From the NCBI RefSeq assembly GCF_004000275.1, contig NZ_RCIP01000001.1:674749-738748 (forward strand): DNA of 64,000 nucleotides, given 5' to 3'. Shown piece after piece: positions 1-9,212 of the stretch. The DNA comes from Saccharospirillum alexandrii (GTDB lineage: Bacteria; Pseudomonadota; Gammaproteobacteria; Pseudomonadales; Natronospirillaceae). Positions within the stretch are counted from its first letter, which is position 1; each line of letters starts with the position of its first letter. The position numbers and the translations under genes were made by a program. The notes under the pieces are model-generated. The model made no database searches, was not told the origin of the DNA, and saw only the letters and a list, made by a program, of their open reading frames with translations.

Positions 1-98
1 TGCCAAACACCGCCCGTGAGATGGCGATAAACCACGCCTTGTCGAATTCATTTGGCTTTGGCGGTACCAATGGCACCCTGATCTTCAGCAAGGTGTAA
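1..98 (+). CDS. fabF: 3-oxoacyl-ACP synthase II, C-terminal end (partial)
   Basis: Only the last 31 codons are present, read in frame from base 3 to the TAA at 96-98. They contain SFGFGGTNG and end LIFSKV. This is the conserved C-terminal glycine-rich loop of beta-ketoacyl-ACP synthases I/II, which condense malonyl-ACP with acyl-ACP in fatty acid elongation. The end looks more like FabF than FabB, and the following genes pabC-mltG-tmk-holB are the usual followers of fabF in Pseudomonas-type gammaproteobacteria. The catalytic Cys-His-His residues lie upstream of the window. Confidence 0.9.
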   Translation, partial: PNTAREMAINHALSNSFGFGGTNGTLIFSKV

Positions 99-220
99 GG
101 TCCAAAAGCGGAACAGAGTGCGTTGGCCGTGGCGGTCAGCACACCTTGTTCCGCTGCTTGTTTATCCCTGGTCGAACTGGGCGCCTCGTCCGGGATCGGG
201 TACACTGACGGGCTCATTCA

Positions 221-1057
221 ATGCGCCTGAATCCCATGCTAGCCTGCCTGCTAAACAGCCAACCGACCGACCAACTCTCACTGCCCAGCCGGATGCTGGC
301 GTTTGGTGATGGCCTGTTTGAAACCTGCCTGGTAACCCGGCAGGGGCTTCGGTTTGCAAGCGATCATCTGCAACGATTGCAGGAAGGCGCAGCTCGTTTG
401 GATCTTGTCTGGACCGGGCGGGATCAGCGAACCCTGCAGACAGACATTGATACCCTGTTAAAGACGGTTAAATCGCCAGCGGTGCTGAAAATCACGCTGG
501 GCAGGCACGCGGCAGGGCGAGGCTACGATTACGACCCGGCAAACCAGCAAACCGACCGACTTTTGCAAGTGTTCGAGTACCGTCCGGCCCCCTGGTATGA
601 ATCAGGAGCCCGGTTAGTGACCTCGCCCATTCCGGCATCGGTCAACGCCGCTCTGGCAGGCATCAAGCACCTGAACCGTCTGGATTCCGTACTGGCCAGG
701 CAAGCGGCGCGAAGCCGTCAGGCAGATGAAGCACTGCTGTGCGACGATCAGGGCTGGGTGGTAGAAGGCAGCATGAGCAATCTCTTTTATCGCCACGACG
801 GACAATGGTTAACGCCAGGGCTGAAACGAGCAGGTGTGAATGGCATTATTCGCAGACGTTGGCTAGGCAGTAGTAACAATGCGTTGGGTATCGCAGACAT
901 CAGGCCAGATGACCTGGCTAATTGTGAAGCGCTGTTGATTGGCAACGCCCTGATGGGGCTGGTTCGTGTTACCCATTTCAATGACGTTCCGCTACCCCTG
1001 GCAGACCCGACTGAGCTGGCCTCCCTACAACACCGGATTGGATTGAATCTTGATTAA
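221..1057 (+). CDS. pabC: Aminodeoxychorismate lyase
   Basis: 278 aa fold-type IV PLP enzyme. It converts 4-amino-4-deoxychorismate to p-aminobenzoate and pyruvate for folate synthesis in the cytoplasm. The N-terminal FGDGLFET motif, the IKHLNRLDSVLAR segment (Lys as PLP Schiff base) and EGSMSNLF are typical of PabC. Length is close to the family norm (about 270). The start is not well fixed: the ATG at 221 has no strong ribosome site, and an in-frame ATG at 236 would also give a normal N-terminus. It lies 122 bases after fabF, and its last 8 bases overlap mltG, so it is probably translated from the fabF operon. Confidence 0.9.
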   Translation: MRLNPMLACLLNSQPTDQLSLPSRMLAFGDGLFETCLVTRQGLRFASDHLQRLQEGAARLDLVWTGRDQRTLQTDIDTLLKTVKSPAVLKITLGRHAAGRGYDYDPANQQTDRLLQVFEYRPAPWYESGARLVTSPIPASVNAALAGIKHLNRLDSVLARQAARSRQADEALLCDDQGWVVEGSMSNLFYRHDGQWLTPGLKRAGVNGIIRRRWLGSSNNALGIADIRPDDLANCEALLIGNALMGLVRVTHFNDVPLPLADPTELASLQHRIGLNLD

Positions 1058-2096
1058 ACGACTGATAGTTATCGCGGTACTGTTGATGTTTGGTGCGGGT
1101 TTTGGCGCCGCGTTCCACCTTAAGGATCGTATCGATTCCCCAATGGCGCTTACCTCCGAGCAAACCTATACGGTGCCTTCAGGTGCCTCGCTCAGACGGG
1201 TGCTGAGTGATTTCGAATCCAAAGGCTGGATTCAGTATGCCCGGGCACATGAGCTTTGGCTGAGGTATCAGGAGCAAACCGCGATTCAGCGGGGCGAATA
1301 CCGGGTAAGCCCCGCCGATACCAGCAGCGATGCGGTAAACCGGATGATCGAAGGGCGGAAAATCCAGTACAGCGTGCAGTTTATCGAAGGGTGGACCTTC
1401 CGGCAGTTCCTGGTTGCACTGGCCGCTAACGAGGCCGTAGATCATACCCTCACGGACACCGATACTGCGTCGGTACTGGAAGCGCTGAACATCGACCAGC
1501 AGCATCCCGAAGGTTGGTTTTTCCCGGATACCTACCTGTTTGAACGAGGTACTGCTGATGTGGATATCCTCAGGCAGGCGCATCAACGTATGCAGCAGGA
1601 GCTTTCCCGTGCCTGGGAAAATCGCTCTGAATCCACTCAGGTAGATACCCCTTACGAGGCGCTGATTCTGGCGTCCATTATTGAACGTGAAACCGGTGCC
1701 GCCTTTGAACGGCCAGAGATAGCCGGTGTCTTCTCCCGGCGACTGGCCCAGAACATGCGGCTGCAAACCGACCCAACCGTGATTTATGGCCTGGGTGAGG
1801 AATTCAGTGGCAACCTGACCCGCAGTCACCTGCGTCAGGATACGCCCTACAATACCTATACTCGCAGCGGCTTGCCGCCAACGCCAATCGCCAACCCCGG
1901 TCGCGGGGCGCTAGAGGCCGCGGTTGACCCCGCCGAGGGAACAACGCTGTTCTTTGTCGCCCGTGGCGATGGCACCCATCAGTTCTCCGACACCTATGAA
2001 GAGCATAATCAGGCGGTGCGACAGTATCAGCGTTTTCAACGACGGGACGACTACCGCTCTGCACCACCACCTGAAGAGCAGGGAGGCGGGTCGTGA
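1050..2096 (+). CDS. mltG: Endolytic murein transglycosylase
   Basis: 348 aa YceG/MltG protein. It cleaves nascent glycan strands in the periplasm near the inner membrane and may set glycan chain length. It has one N-terminal membrane anchor (about residues 4-21), a LysM-like part, then the YceG domain with EGWFFPDTYLF, ASIIERETG and LQTDPTVIYGLG. The Glu in IIERETG (about residue 212) aligns with the catalytic Glu of E. coli MltG. The start is TTG at 1050, overlapping pabC by 8 bases, which suggests translational coupling. An upstream alternative would run deeper into pabC. Confidence 0.93.
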   Translation: MIKRLIVIAVLLMFGAGFGAAFHLKDRIDSPMALTSEQTYTVPSGASLRRVLSDFESKGWIQYARAHELWLRYQEQTAIQRGEYRVSPADTSSDAVNRMIEGRKIQYSVQFIEGWTFRQFLVALAANEAVDHTLTDTDTASVLEALNIDQQHPEGWFFPDTYLFERGTADVDILRQAHQRMQQELSRAWENRSESTQVDTPYEALILASIIERETGAAFERPEIAGVFSRRLAQNMRLQTDPTVIYGLGEEFSGNLTRSHLRQDTPYNTYTRSGLPPTPIANPGRGALEAAVDPAEGTTLFFVARGDGTHQFSDTYEEHNQAVRQYQRFQRRDDYRSAPPPEEQGGGS

Positions 2097-2713
2097 ACCC
2101 TCAATTCATTTCAATCGAAGGCCTGGAAGGCGCTGGCAAGTCTACCCAGCGGGATGTACTGGCCAGTTGGGTTACTGAACGTTTTGGGCAGCCCATGGTC
2201 ACGCGCGAACCGGGCGGTACCGTTATGGCCGAACAAATTCGCGGGGTCTTGCTGGCCCACCATGAAGAACCCGTCGATGTCTGGACCGAGCTGCTGCTGG
2301 TGTTTGCCGCCCGACGGCAGCACCTCAGTGCCGCCATTCTGCCCGCTTTGTCCCAAGGCCAGTGGGTGGTCAGCGACCGGTTTACCGACGCCAGTTATGC
2401 TTATCAGGGGGGCGGACGTGGCATTCCCTGGGATCACATCGTGGACCTGGAACGCCGGGTACTTGAAGGGTTCCGGCCTGACCTGACCCTGTGGCTCGAT
2501 TGTCCGGCCGAGGTGGGCCTTGCCCGCGCCCGGCAGCGTGGTGAACTCGACCGTATTGAGACCGAAGACATTGCCTTCTTTGAGCGCTGCCGGGCCGGCT
2601 ATGAACGCCGCTGTCAGGAAGACCCGCAACGCTTTGTCAGGCTGGATGCCACCGGTTCCATCGAATCGGTCAGCGCTGCGCTGATTCAGGCTCTGGAGGC
2701 CCGATACTCATGA
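2093..2713 (+). CDS. tmk: Thymidylate kinase
   Basis: 206 aa cytoplasmic kinase that phosphorylates dTMP to dTDP. The P-loop GLEGAGKST is at residues 9-17. The DR(F/Y)TDAS motif and the lid with RQRGELDR are also present. The start is GTG at 2093, overlapping the mltG stop as GTGA, with a strong GGGAGG ribosome site at 2081-2086. It sits in the pabC-mltG-tmk-holB unit, coupling dTTP supply with a replication gene. Confidence 0.95.
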   Translation: MNPQFISIEGLEGAGKSTQRDVLASWVTERFGQPMVTREPGGTVMAEQIRGVLLAHHEEPVDVWTELLLVFAARRQHLSAAILPALSQGQWVVSDRFTDASYAYQGGGRGIPWDHIVDLERRVLEGFRPDLTLWLDCPAEVGLARARQRGELDRIETEDIAFFERCRAGYERRCQEDPQRFVRLDATGSIESVSAALIQALEARYS

Positions 2714-3666
2714 ATGAACTGCCCGTCTGGACCCGGGACATTGTCAGCCAGATCAACACGAGCGTTGCCGGGCAACGACTGCCCCATGCGCTGATGCTGG
2801 TCGGGCGGGTAGGGGATGGACTGTCATTGCTGGGCGACTATTTGCGCCGCGGCTTATTGTGTAAGCAGCCCGGCATAGAGCCCTGCGGTCAATGCAAGTC
2901 TTGCCTGCTGGTTAAGGCCGGGGCCCATCCTGACAGCCGGGTTCTGGAGCCTGAAGGCAAGAGCCTCACCATCAAGGTGGACCAGATTCGAGGCATTGCA
3001 GATTTTATGCATGAAACCCCCCAGCAGGGCGGGAACAAAGTCATTCGGCTGACGCACAGTGAAAAAATGAACACGGCAGCGGCCAACGCCGTGCTGAAAA
3101 TGCTCGAAGAACCGACGCCCAATACCTATCTGCTACTGGAAAGCACCTCGTTGTCGCGCATGCTGCCGACGGTTCGGTCCCGTTGCCGGCTGTACAAGCT
3201 GGAGCAACCGAGCTCTGCAGACGCCCGGCAGTGGCTGACGGATAACGGCCTGGAACGCCCCGAACAGCGGCTCGCCATGACCGATGGCGCGCCTCTTGCC
3301 GCCGCACTGGTAACCGATGAAGCCATTGAGCAGTGGGACCGGCAAGTCAGTTGCTTTCTGCAGGAACGTAACTTCACAGCACTGGCATTATTCATTCAAC
3401 AACAGGACCCCGAGACGCTGTTAAACCAGGCCCTGCTGTGGGTCGACACGGCCATTCGCCGGTTGAACCAGCAGTCCGCGCCGGTGCCGGAGCGTGATGA
3501 AGATCTCGTCCAGGCGTTGAAGGGGCTGCCAGCGGTGTCGCTTTTTCGGTTTAGAGACTATATTGTGCAGTTAAAACAGGGCCTGCAGCAGCAGGCGAAC
3601 CTGAATCAACAGATGTGGAGCGAACAATTGTCCGCTCGCTGGCTGGAAATGACAGGAAACGCATGA
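2710..3666 (+). CDS. holB: DNA polymerase III delta' subunit
   Basis: 318 aa clamp-loader subunit of the replicative polymerase. The N-terminal AAA+ fold includes the four-cysteine zinc module (C-x8-C-x2-C-x2-C, at about residues 51-65) and ends with the SRC motif of the clamp-loader family (TVRSRCRLY). The P-loop is degenerate (GRVGDGLSLL), as expected for delta', which does not hydrolyse ATP. It overlaps tmk by ATGA and pilZ by ATGA, so it belongs to one tightly coupled transcript. Confidence 0.93.
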   Translation: MNELPVWTRDIVSQINTSVAGQRLPHALMLVGRVGDGLSLLGDYLRRGLLCKQPGIEPCGQCKSCLLVKAGAHPDSRVLEPEGKSLTIKVDQIRGIADFMHETPQQGGNKVIRLTHSEKMNTAAANAVLKMLEEPTPNTYLLLESTSLSRMLPTVRSRCRLYKLEQPSSADARQWLTDNGLERPEQRLAMTDGAPLAAALVTDEAIEQWDRQVSCFLQERNFTALALFIQQQDPETLLNQALLWVDTAIRRLNQQSAPVPERDEDLVQALKGLPAVSLFRFRDYIVQLKQGLQQQANLNQQMWSEQLSARWLEMTGNA

Positions 3667-4016
3667 ATCCAAAACTCGGTGGCCCACGCAATGGCATCTT
3701 GTCGCTAACCATGAAAGACAAGGCGGTGCTGTACGCGGCCTATATGCCTTTTGTAAAAAACGGTGGTTTGTTCATCGCCACCAACAAGAAGTTCAACCTG
3801 GGTGACGATGTCTTTCTGTTGCTGAACCTGATGGAAGAGCCGGAAAAGATTCCGGTAGCCGGTAAGGTTATCTGGGTCACCCCCCGGGGTGCTCAAGGCA
3901 ACCGGGCGACCGGCATCGGGGTTCAATTCAGCAAGAAGAACGAGTTGGCCAAAGACAAGATCGAAACGTATCTGGCCGGCGCACTCAATTCCGAAAAACC
4001 CACGCACACCATGTAA
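3663..4016 (+). CDS. pilZ: Type IV pilus assembly protein PilZ
   Basis: 117 aa. The start is the ATG at 3663, which overlaps the holB stop (ATGA); a longer upstream reading is possible but would only extend into holB. From memory the protein closely resembles Pseudomonas PilZ across its length: NGILSLTMKDK, AAYMPFVKNGGLF, EEPEKIPVAGKVIWVTP, GIGVQF and a C-terminal PTHTM. Pseudomonas PilZ is the atypical founder of the family, lacks the RxxxR c-di-GMP motif, and works with PilB and FimX in pilus extension. The motif is likewise absent here. No other pilus gene is in the window. Confidence 0.93.
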   Translation: MNPKLGGPRNGILSLTMKDKAVLYAAYMPFVKNGGLFIATNKKFNLGDDVFLLLNLMEEPEKIPVAGKVIWVTPRGAQGNRATGIGVQFSKKNELAKDKIETYLAGALNSEKPTHTM

Positions 4017-4086
4017 GGTGACAGCGCTGTTGACCTGTAAGCAGGGAATAGCGCGGCCTGCTTTTCCGCGACTGACGAGCTAGACC

Positions 4087-4713
4087 ATGTTCAGGCCTAT
4101 AGCCAGCGTATCCGACCAGCACCCCACCGAAGTGGCCATTCTAAGCTCTGCGCTGAACCTCTTTATGCTGGTAGGTGAAGAGCAGGTGTCCGTCACCCGC
4201 CTGATTCAAACCGCCGCCATCAGTCGGTCTGTTTTCTACCACTATTTCAGTGGCAAGGACGATGTCTACGCTGCGTTGCTGTTGAATGACGAGCTGGGGC
4301 TAAGCCCCTTGTTCAAACAGTGCCGTGAATCGCCGCAACTGGGCATCGCGCATTTGATGAGAGAGTTTCTTAACTATCGACTGCAATCCATTGATAATTA
4401 TGGACTTTTTCTTCGACTCGAAAGTCATTTAAATGCCAGTGACTGTTGTTTGGAGCGGTTCCAGCAATGGCAACGCCTGCGTCGCAACCATGTGGAGCAG
4501 TTTACCGAACTGGCGCGCCAGCAATGGGGGGTGGAGTCCCATCAGGACGACGATGACCTGCGCTACCTCTATACCCTGGTCTGGTTGCTGGCCGATGGCA
4601 TGGTGTCACTGAGAAACAACCCCATGTACTTGGAACTGGTTCAGGACCGGCGTGGTTTCAAACGCTTTTTGACCCGCCTGGCCGAGCAGGCCGGAACCCG
4701 AGGAGAGCCCTGA
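4087..4713 (+). CDS. TetR-family transcriptional regulator
   Basis: 208 aa. The N-terminal helix-turn-helix is visible at about residues 30-58 (VTRLIQTAAISRSVFYHYFSGKDD), with the FYHYF recognition-helix signature of TetR proteins. The C-terminal ligand domain gives no clue to its effector. It lies 70 bases after pilZ and its stop overlaps the start of the next gene by one base (TGATG). A TetR gene in this position between the pilZ block and the etf genes also occurs in Pseudomonas. Targets are unknown. Confidence 0.85.
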   Translation: MFRPIASVSDQHPTEVAILSSALNLFMLVGEEQVSVTRLIQTAAISRSVFYHYFSGKDDVYAALLLNDELGLSPLFKQCRESPQLGIAHLMREFLNYRLQSIDNYGLFLRLESHLNASDCCLERFQQWQRLRRNHVEQFTELARQQWGVESHQDDDDLRYLYTLVWLLADGMVSLRNNPMYLELVQDRRGFKRFLTRLAEQAGTRGEP

Positions 4714-5240
4714 TGAGACTGGATGACCTGCTGCAACAGATAGGCGACCAACGCTTCCCACCGGTAGAGCAGTGGAACCCGGACTTCTGTGGCGATCTGG
4801 ATATGGTGATTCACCGGTCCGGTCAGTGGTCGTACCAGGGGTCCCCCATTGGCCGACCTGCCATGGTCAAGCTGTTTGCATCCATCATAAAGCGGGAAGG
4901 GGAAGACTACTTTCTGGTGACGCCGGTCGAGAAAGTCGGCATTCGAGTCGAGGCCACGCCCTTCGTCGCGGTGTCAGCCGAGCGCGTTGACGATACCTGG
5001 ATCGTGACCAACAACCTGGGCGAGCAGCAGCCACTCGACGCAGCGCACCCTCTGGATATAAACGACCCATCCGGTGAACCGGTCATGCAGTGGCGGCGAA
5101 ACCTGCCCGCACGCATTCATCAGAACGTCATGTACCAATGGCAAACCAGCGCGCTGGAAACAGCGGCGCCCGACGATCAGGGTAAGCTTTGGCTAAGCAG
5201 TGGCGGGACACGATTCTTACTGGCTGAATTGGAAGGCTAG
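4713..5240 (+). CDS. DUF1285 family protein
   Basis: 175 aa cytoplasmic protein with the family hallmarks: an early DMVIHRSGQWSYQGSPIGR stretch, then MVKLFASIIKREGEDYFLVTPVEKVGI. There is no signal peptide or membrane segment. Structures known for the family show small beta-rich double domains, but no biochemical function is established to my knowledge. The start overlaps the TetR stop by one base, and the preceding AGGAG at 4700-4704 is a good ribosome site, so it is co-translated with the regulator. Confidence 0.8.
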   Translation: MRLDDLLQQIGDQRFPPVEQWNPDFCGDLDMVIHRSGQWSYQGSPIGRPAMVKLFASIIKREGEDYFLVTPVEKVGIRVEATPFVAVSAERVDDTWIVTNNLGEQQPLDAAHPLDINDPSGEPVMQWRRNLPARIHQNVMYQWQTSALETAAPDDQGKLWLSSGGTRFLLAELEG

Positions 5241-5242
5241 GA

Positions 5243-5383
5243 ACTCAAGTTTCGGGGTTCATATTCGCTTTATACCTTAAATCCTCGACGGATAGCCTAT
5301 TGCGAACCCAAGCTTAGGAGTTCGCGCAACCAATTGACACGGACTCATGGCACCAAGGGACAACCGAACTCTGAAACTTGAGT
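5243..5383. repeat. Imperfect 18-bp inverted repeat bounding about 141 bp
   Basis: Arms lie at 5243-5260 and 5366-5383 and match in 16 of 18 positions (core ACTCAAGTTTC against GAAACTTGAGT). The element fills the gap between the ends of two convergent genes. The 105 bases between the arms have no evident coding content. The core CAAGTTTC-G-GTT also appears at 9184-9197, at the edge of the larger repeat near 9.2 kb. It could be a small non-autonomous element or a bidirectional transcription-ending structure. Confidence 0.5.
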
Positions 5384-5429
5384 AGCCCGGGCGTCTGAAC
5401 CGTCAGTCAGTGCCCGGTCTGACCCTAGC

Positions 5430-7085
5430 TTACATATTCGGGTAGGTGGGGCCACCCGCACCTTCTGGCGTTACCCAGTTGATATTCTGGGCCGGATCTT
5501 TGATGTCACAGGTTTTGCAATGCACGCAGTTCTGCGCATTGATCTGGAAGCGTTTTTCACCGGCTTCGTCTTCAATCACTTCGTATACACCGGCCGGGCA
5601 ATATCGCTGGGCGGGTTCCGCGTATTTCGGCAGGTTGCTGGCGATCGGGATAGACGGATCGGCCAGTTTCAGGTGCACCGGCTGGTCTTCCTCGTGATTG
5701 GTGTTCGACAAAAACACCGAGCTCAGCTTGTCGAAGCTCAATACGCCATCCGGCTTGGGGTAGCTCAGTTGCGGGCAATCACCGGCCAGTTTCGTCTGCG
5801 CATAATCCGGCGTTGTGTCCTGCATAGTCCAGGGCAATTTGCCGCGGAACAGGTTGATGTCGATAAAGGCATAGGCCGAGCCGAGCACATTACCGAACTT
5901 GTGCTGCGCCGGGCCAAAATTCCGCTGCTGGTGCAGCTCCTGATACGCCCAGGATTGCTCAAACGCCGTGGCGTATTCCGCCAGATCCTGACCCGCCTGC
6001 CAGTCGCCTTTAGCTCGCTCCAGAATGACTTCAGCCGCCACCATGCCGGATTTCATCGCGGTGTGGCTGCCTTTGATCTTGGCAAAGTTCAGGGTGCCGG
6101 CATCACAACCGATCAGCAAACCACCCGGGAAATGCATTGTCGGCAGACTTTGCAAGCCGCCCTTGGCAATGGCTCGGGCACCGTATGAGACGCGCTTGCC
6201 GTTTTTCAGGGTGTTGGCAAACAGCGGATGGTGCTTCATGCGCTGGAATTCATCGAACGGGCTGAGGTAAGGATTCTGGTAGCCAAGATCGGTGATCAGG
6301 CCCAGTACCACCTGGTTGTTCTCGATGTGGTACATGAAGGAACCACCATGAGCCCCGTGCTCTGCGAGCGGCCAGCCTGCGGTGTGAACCACCTTGCCCG
6401 GCTGGTGAACCGAGGGGTCGACGTCCCACAGCTCCTTGATGCCCAGCCCGTAATGTTGTGGGTCTTTACCGGCATCGAGCTTGAAGGTGCGGATCAGGTT
6501 TTTGCCCAGATGGCCGCGTGCGCCTTCGGCAAATAGGGTGGTTTTGGCACGCAATTCCATGCCCGGCATGTAGCCGTCTTTTTCTGAACCGTCAGCGGCG
6601 ACACCCATGTCACCGGTGATGATGCCCTGGACGGAACCGTCTTCGCCATATAAAACGTCGGCCGCGGCAAAGCCGGGGAAAATCTCAACGCCCAGGCCTT
6701 CGGCCTGTTCAGCCAGCCAACGGCAGAGGTTGCCGAGGCTGATGATGTAGTTACCTTCGTTGTGCATGGTTGCAGGCACAAAGAGGTTGGGGACCTTGAT
6801 GCCCGCTTTTTCATTGCGCAGCATATAGATGTCATCGCCAGTCACGGCGGTGTTCAGGGGGGCACCCTTGTCTTTCCAGTCGGGAATCAGTTCATTCAGG
6901 GCGCGTGGCTCGAAGACGGCACCAGAGAGAATATGGGCTCCCACTTCGGATCCCTTTTCCACGACACAGACGGATAATTCCTGTCCAGCCTCGGCAGCAC
7001 CTTGCATCAGCCGGATGGCTGCAGACAGACCGGCCGGACCCGCGCCGACAACTACTACGTCAAATTCCATGGATTCGCGTTCCAT
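5430..7085 (-). CDS. etfD: Electron transfer flavoprotein-ubiquinone oxidoreductase
   Basis: 551 aa membrane-associated flavo-iron-sulfur enzyme. It takes electrons from reduced ETF and passes them to ubiquinone, linking acyl-CoA dehydrogenases to respiration. The FAD dinucleotide-binding motif GAGPAGLSAA starts near residue 14. The C-terminal 4Fe-4S ligands are visible: Cys496, and Cys520, Cys523 and Cys526 in NCVHCKTCD. Full family length. The first ATG (7085) is preferred over an internal ATG five codons later because AGGAGG lies 5-6 bases before it. It is divergent from etfBA across 370 bases and probably shares their control. Confidence 0.96.
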   Translation of the reverse strand: MERESMEFDVVVVGAGPAGLSAAIRLMQGAAEAGQELSVCVVEKGSEVGAHILSGAVFEPRALNELIPDWKDKGAPLNTAVTGDDIYMLRNEKAGIKVPNLFVPATMHNEGNYIISLGNLCRWLAEQAEGLGVEIFPGFAAADVLYGEDGSVQGIITGDMGVAADGSEKDGYMPGMELRAKTTLFAEGARGHLGKNLIRTFKLDAGKDPQHYGLGIKELWDVDPSVHQPGKVVHTAGWPLAEHGAHGGSFMYHIENNQVVLGLITDLGYQNPYLSPFDEFQRMKHHPLFANTLKNGKRVSYGARAIAKGGLQSLPTMHFPGGLLIGCDAGTLNFAKIKGSHTAMKSGMVAAEVILERAKGDWQAGQDLAEYATAFEQSWAYQELHQQRNFGPAQHKFGNVLGSAYAFIDINLFRGKLPWTMQDTTPDYAQTKLAGDCPQLSYPKPDGVLSFDKLSSVFLSNTNHEEDQPVHLKLADPSIPIASNLPKYAEPAQRYCPAGVYEVIEDEAGEKRFQINAQNCVHCKTCDIKDPAQNINWVTPEGAGGPTYPNM

Positions 7086-7455
7086 AGGGACCTCCTGAAC
7101 GAATTATCGGGGCGAACGGCCCGACAACTGGGCTTTACGGTAGCAGGATGGCGAAACCGGAATCCGGCCGCGCCTCCTGTGACTCGCATACGATTGTAAT
7201 GACCGGGTTTGGCGCCATAGAGAGTCTATAAAGTCACCGTCGGAGAAAAGACAGAACCGCGGCGCCACCACGATTTTGCACCGAGTTTACCTGCTCAGCC
7301 GGAAAAATTAAAACAACTGTTTGAAATTTTCGTTTAAAACGGATTAAATGTCCGCCGTGCGTGGTTGCCAGGGCAGTGCCCTGACGGTGAGCCGCCAACC
7401 CCAAACTTCGACCGCCAATTCGACGGTCATCTGACCATGAGGACACGAGACCACT
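7086..7455. other. Divergent etfD / etfBA control region
   Basis: 370 non-coding bases between two divergent starts. The segment 7296-7352 is A/T-rich compared with its surroundings and holds two PsrA-like palindromes, annotated separately. No RNA gene or further ORF is convincing here. The etfB-proximal 100 bases contain no clear consensus promoter that I can fix. Confidence 0.6.
7311..7341. promoter_or_regulatory. Candidate PsrA operators
   Basis: AAAC-AACT-GTTTG at 7311-7323 fits the described Pseudomonas PsrA site, (G/C)AAAC-N2-4-GTTT(G/C), except for the first base. A second element, CGTTTAAAACG, follows at 7331-7341. The same CGTTTAAAAC string occurs upstream of the psrA gene in this window (48544-48553). 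Both the site and its regulator are therefore present; binding is inferred. Confidence 0.55.
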
Positions 7456-8208
7456 ATGAAAATTCTGGTTCCGGTAAAGCGTGTTGTGGACTACAACGTT
7501 AAAGTCCGCGTCAAGCCAGACAACAGCGATGTGGATCTGGCCAACGTGAAAATGGATATGAATCCGTTCTGCGAAATTGCCGTCGAAGAAGCCGTGCGAC
7601 TGAAAGAGCAGGGCACCGCCACCGAAATCGTGGTCGTGTCGATCGGTGAAGCCAAGGCCGAAGAGCAAATCCGCAAGGCCATGGCGTTGGGCGCTGACCG
7701 CGGCATTCTGATCACCACTGACGAAGCCCCCAGCTCATTGGGCGTGGCCAAGCTGCTCAAGGCAATTGTTGACGAAGAGCAACCGGGCCTGGTGTTGCTG
7801 GGCAAGCAGTCCATCGACAGCGACAACAACCAGACGGGCCAGATGCTTGCCGCACTGACCGGCATGGCCCAGGGCACCTTTGCCAGCCAACTGTTGATAG
7901 ACGGCGACAAGGCTCAGGTAACCCGTGAAATCGACGGGGGTCTGCAGACCCTGTCTCTGAATTTGCCAGCCATCATCACCACCGACTTGCGCTTGAACGA
8001 GCCGCGCTATGCCAAGCTGCCGGACATCATGAAAGCCAAGCGCAAACCGCTCGACAAGAAAACCGCAGCGGATTACGGCGTAACGCTCAGCAACAGCGTT
8101 AAAGTGCTCAGCGTAGAGCCACCTGCCGAACGCAAAGGTGGCATTACCGTTGGCTCGGTGGCCGAGTTGGTCGACAAACTGAAAAACGAAGCGAAGGTGC
8201 TGTCATGA
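7456..8208 (+). CDS. etfB: Electron transfer flavoprotein beta subunit
   Basis: 250 aa. Beta subunit of the ETF heterodimer, binding AMP and docking on acyl-CoA dehydrogenases. The start [20 protein letters not shown] and the later [25 protein letters not shown] block are characteristic of group I ETFs. The recognition loop with a leucine (LLGKQSID) is also present. It overlaps etfA by ATGA and so is co-translated with it. Candidate PsrA operators lie about 115-145 bases upstream, which would place it under fatty-acid control. Confidence 0.96.
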   Translation: MKILVPVKRVVDYNVKVRVKPDNSDVDLANVKMDMNPFCEIAVEEAVRLKEQGTATEIVVVSIGEAKAEEQIRKAMALGADRGILITTDEAPSSLGVAKLLKAIVDEEQPGLVLLGKQSIDSDNNQTGQMLAALTGMAQGTFASQLLIDGDKAQVTREIDGGLQTLSLNLPAIITTDLRLNEPRYAKLPDIMKAKRKPLDKKTAADYGVTLSNSVKVLSVEPPAERKGGITVGSVAELVDKLKNEAKVLS

Positions 8209-9131
8209 GTATTCTGATCATAGCTGAACACGATAATGCATCGCTGGCTCCGGTAACGTCCCATGTGGTCACGGCTGCCGCTAAAATCGGTGGCGACATC
8301 GATGTTCTGGTTGCCGGTTCCGGCGCTCAGTCCGTGGCTGATGAAGCCGCCAAACTGTCTGGTGTCAACAAAGTTCTATTTGCCGACGATGCGGCATACA
8401 GCCACCAGTTGGCCGAAAACCTGGCCGACCTGGTGGCTGAACTGGGCAAGTCTTACAGCCACATACTGGCCCCGGCAACGACCAACGGCAAAAACATGAT
8501 GCCGCGTCTGGCTGCTCTGCTCGACGTTGAGCAGATTTCAGACATTCTCAGCGTGGAATCGGCCGATACCTTCAAGCGCCCCATCTACGCGGGTAACGCC
8601 ATTGCCACCGTGCAATCGAGCGACAGCATCAAGGTGATCACCGTACGCGGCACCGCCTTCGATGCCTGCGAACTGAATGGTTCTGCATCCGTTGAAGCCG
8701 TAACTGGCGGCCACGACAAGGGCATCAGTGCCTTTGTCGGTGAAGATCTGGCCAAGTCGGATCGCCCTGAACTGACCGCTGCCCGCATCGTGGTCTCCGG
8801 TGGTCGTGGCATGCAAAACGGCGACAACTTCAAACTGCTGTACACCCTGGCCGATAAACTCGACGCGGCCGTCGGCGCTTCGCGCGCCGCGGTGGATGCC
8901 GGGTTCGTGCCGAACGACATGCAGGTTGGCCAGACCGGTAAGATCGTAGCGCCGGAACTGTACATCGCCGTCGGCATTTCCGGTCAGATTCAGCATTTGG
9001 CCGGCATGAAAGACAGTAAGGTGATTGTCGCCATCAACAAGGATGAAGACGCGCCTATCTTCCAGGTAGCCGATTACGGCCTCGTTGCCGACTTGTTTGA
9101 TGCTTTGCCCGAGTTCGAAAAAGCGCTCTGA
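8205..9131 (+). CDS. etfA: Electron transfer flavoprotein alpha subunit
   Basis: 308 aa FAD-carrying subunit of ETF. Together with EtfB it shuttles electrons from acyl-CoA and related dehydrogenases to EtfD. The C-terminal FAD domain is clear: VVSGGRGM, then [45 protein letters not shown] and [11 protein letters not shown]. Length is normal. It ends the etfBA operon; a strong terminator begins about 25 bases after its stop. Confidence 0.97.
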   Translation: MSILIIAEHDNASLAPVTSHVVTAAAKIGGDIDVLVAGSGAQSVADEAAKLSGVNKVLFADDAAYSHQLAENLADLVAELGKSYSHILAPATTNGKNMMPRLAALLDVEQISDILSVESADTFKRPIYAGNAIATVQSSDSIKVITVRGTAFDACELNGSASVEAVTGGHDKGISAFVGEDLAKSDRPELTAARIVVSGGRGMQNGDNFKLLYTLADKLDAAVGASRAAVDAGFVPNDMQVGQTGKIVAPELYIAVGISGQIQHLAGMKDSKVIVAINKDEDAPIFQVADYGLVADLFDALPEFEKAL

Positions 9132-9154
9132 GGCATTGGTTAATTGTGATTCAG

Positions 9155-9180
9155 AAACCCGGCGCTGCCGGGTTTTTTTA
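9155..9180 (+). terminator. Rho-independent terminator of etfBA
   Basis: An 8-bp stem, AACCCGGC (9156-9163) with GCCGGGTT (9167-9174), a 3-base loop and a following run of seven T (9173-9179). It closes the etfBA transcript. Confidence 0.9.
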
Positions 9181-9212
9181 TTTCAAGTTTCAGAGTTGGC
9201 AACCAACTGAGT

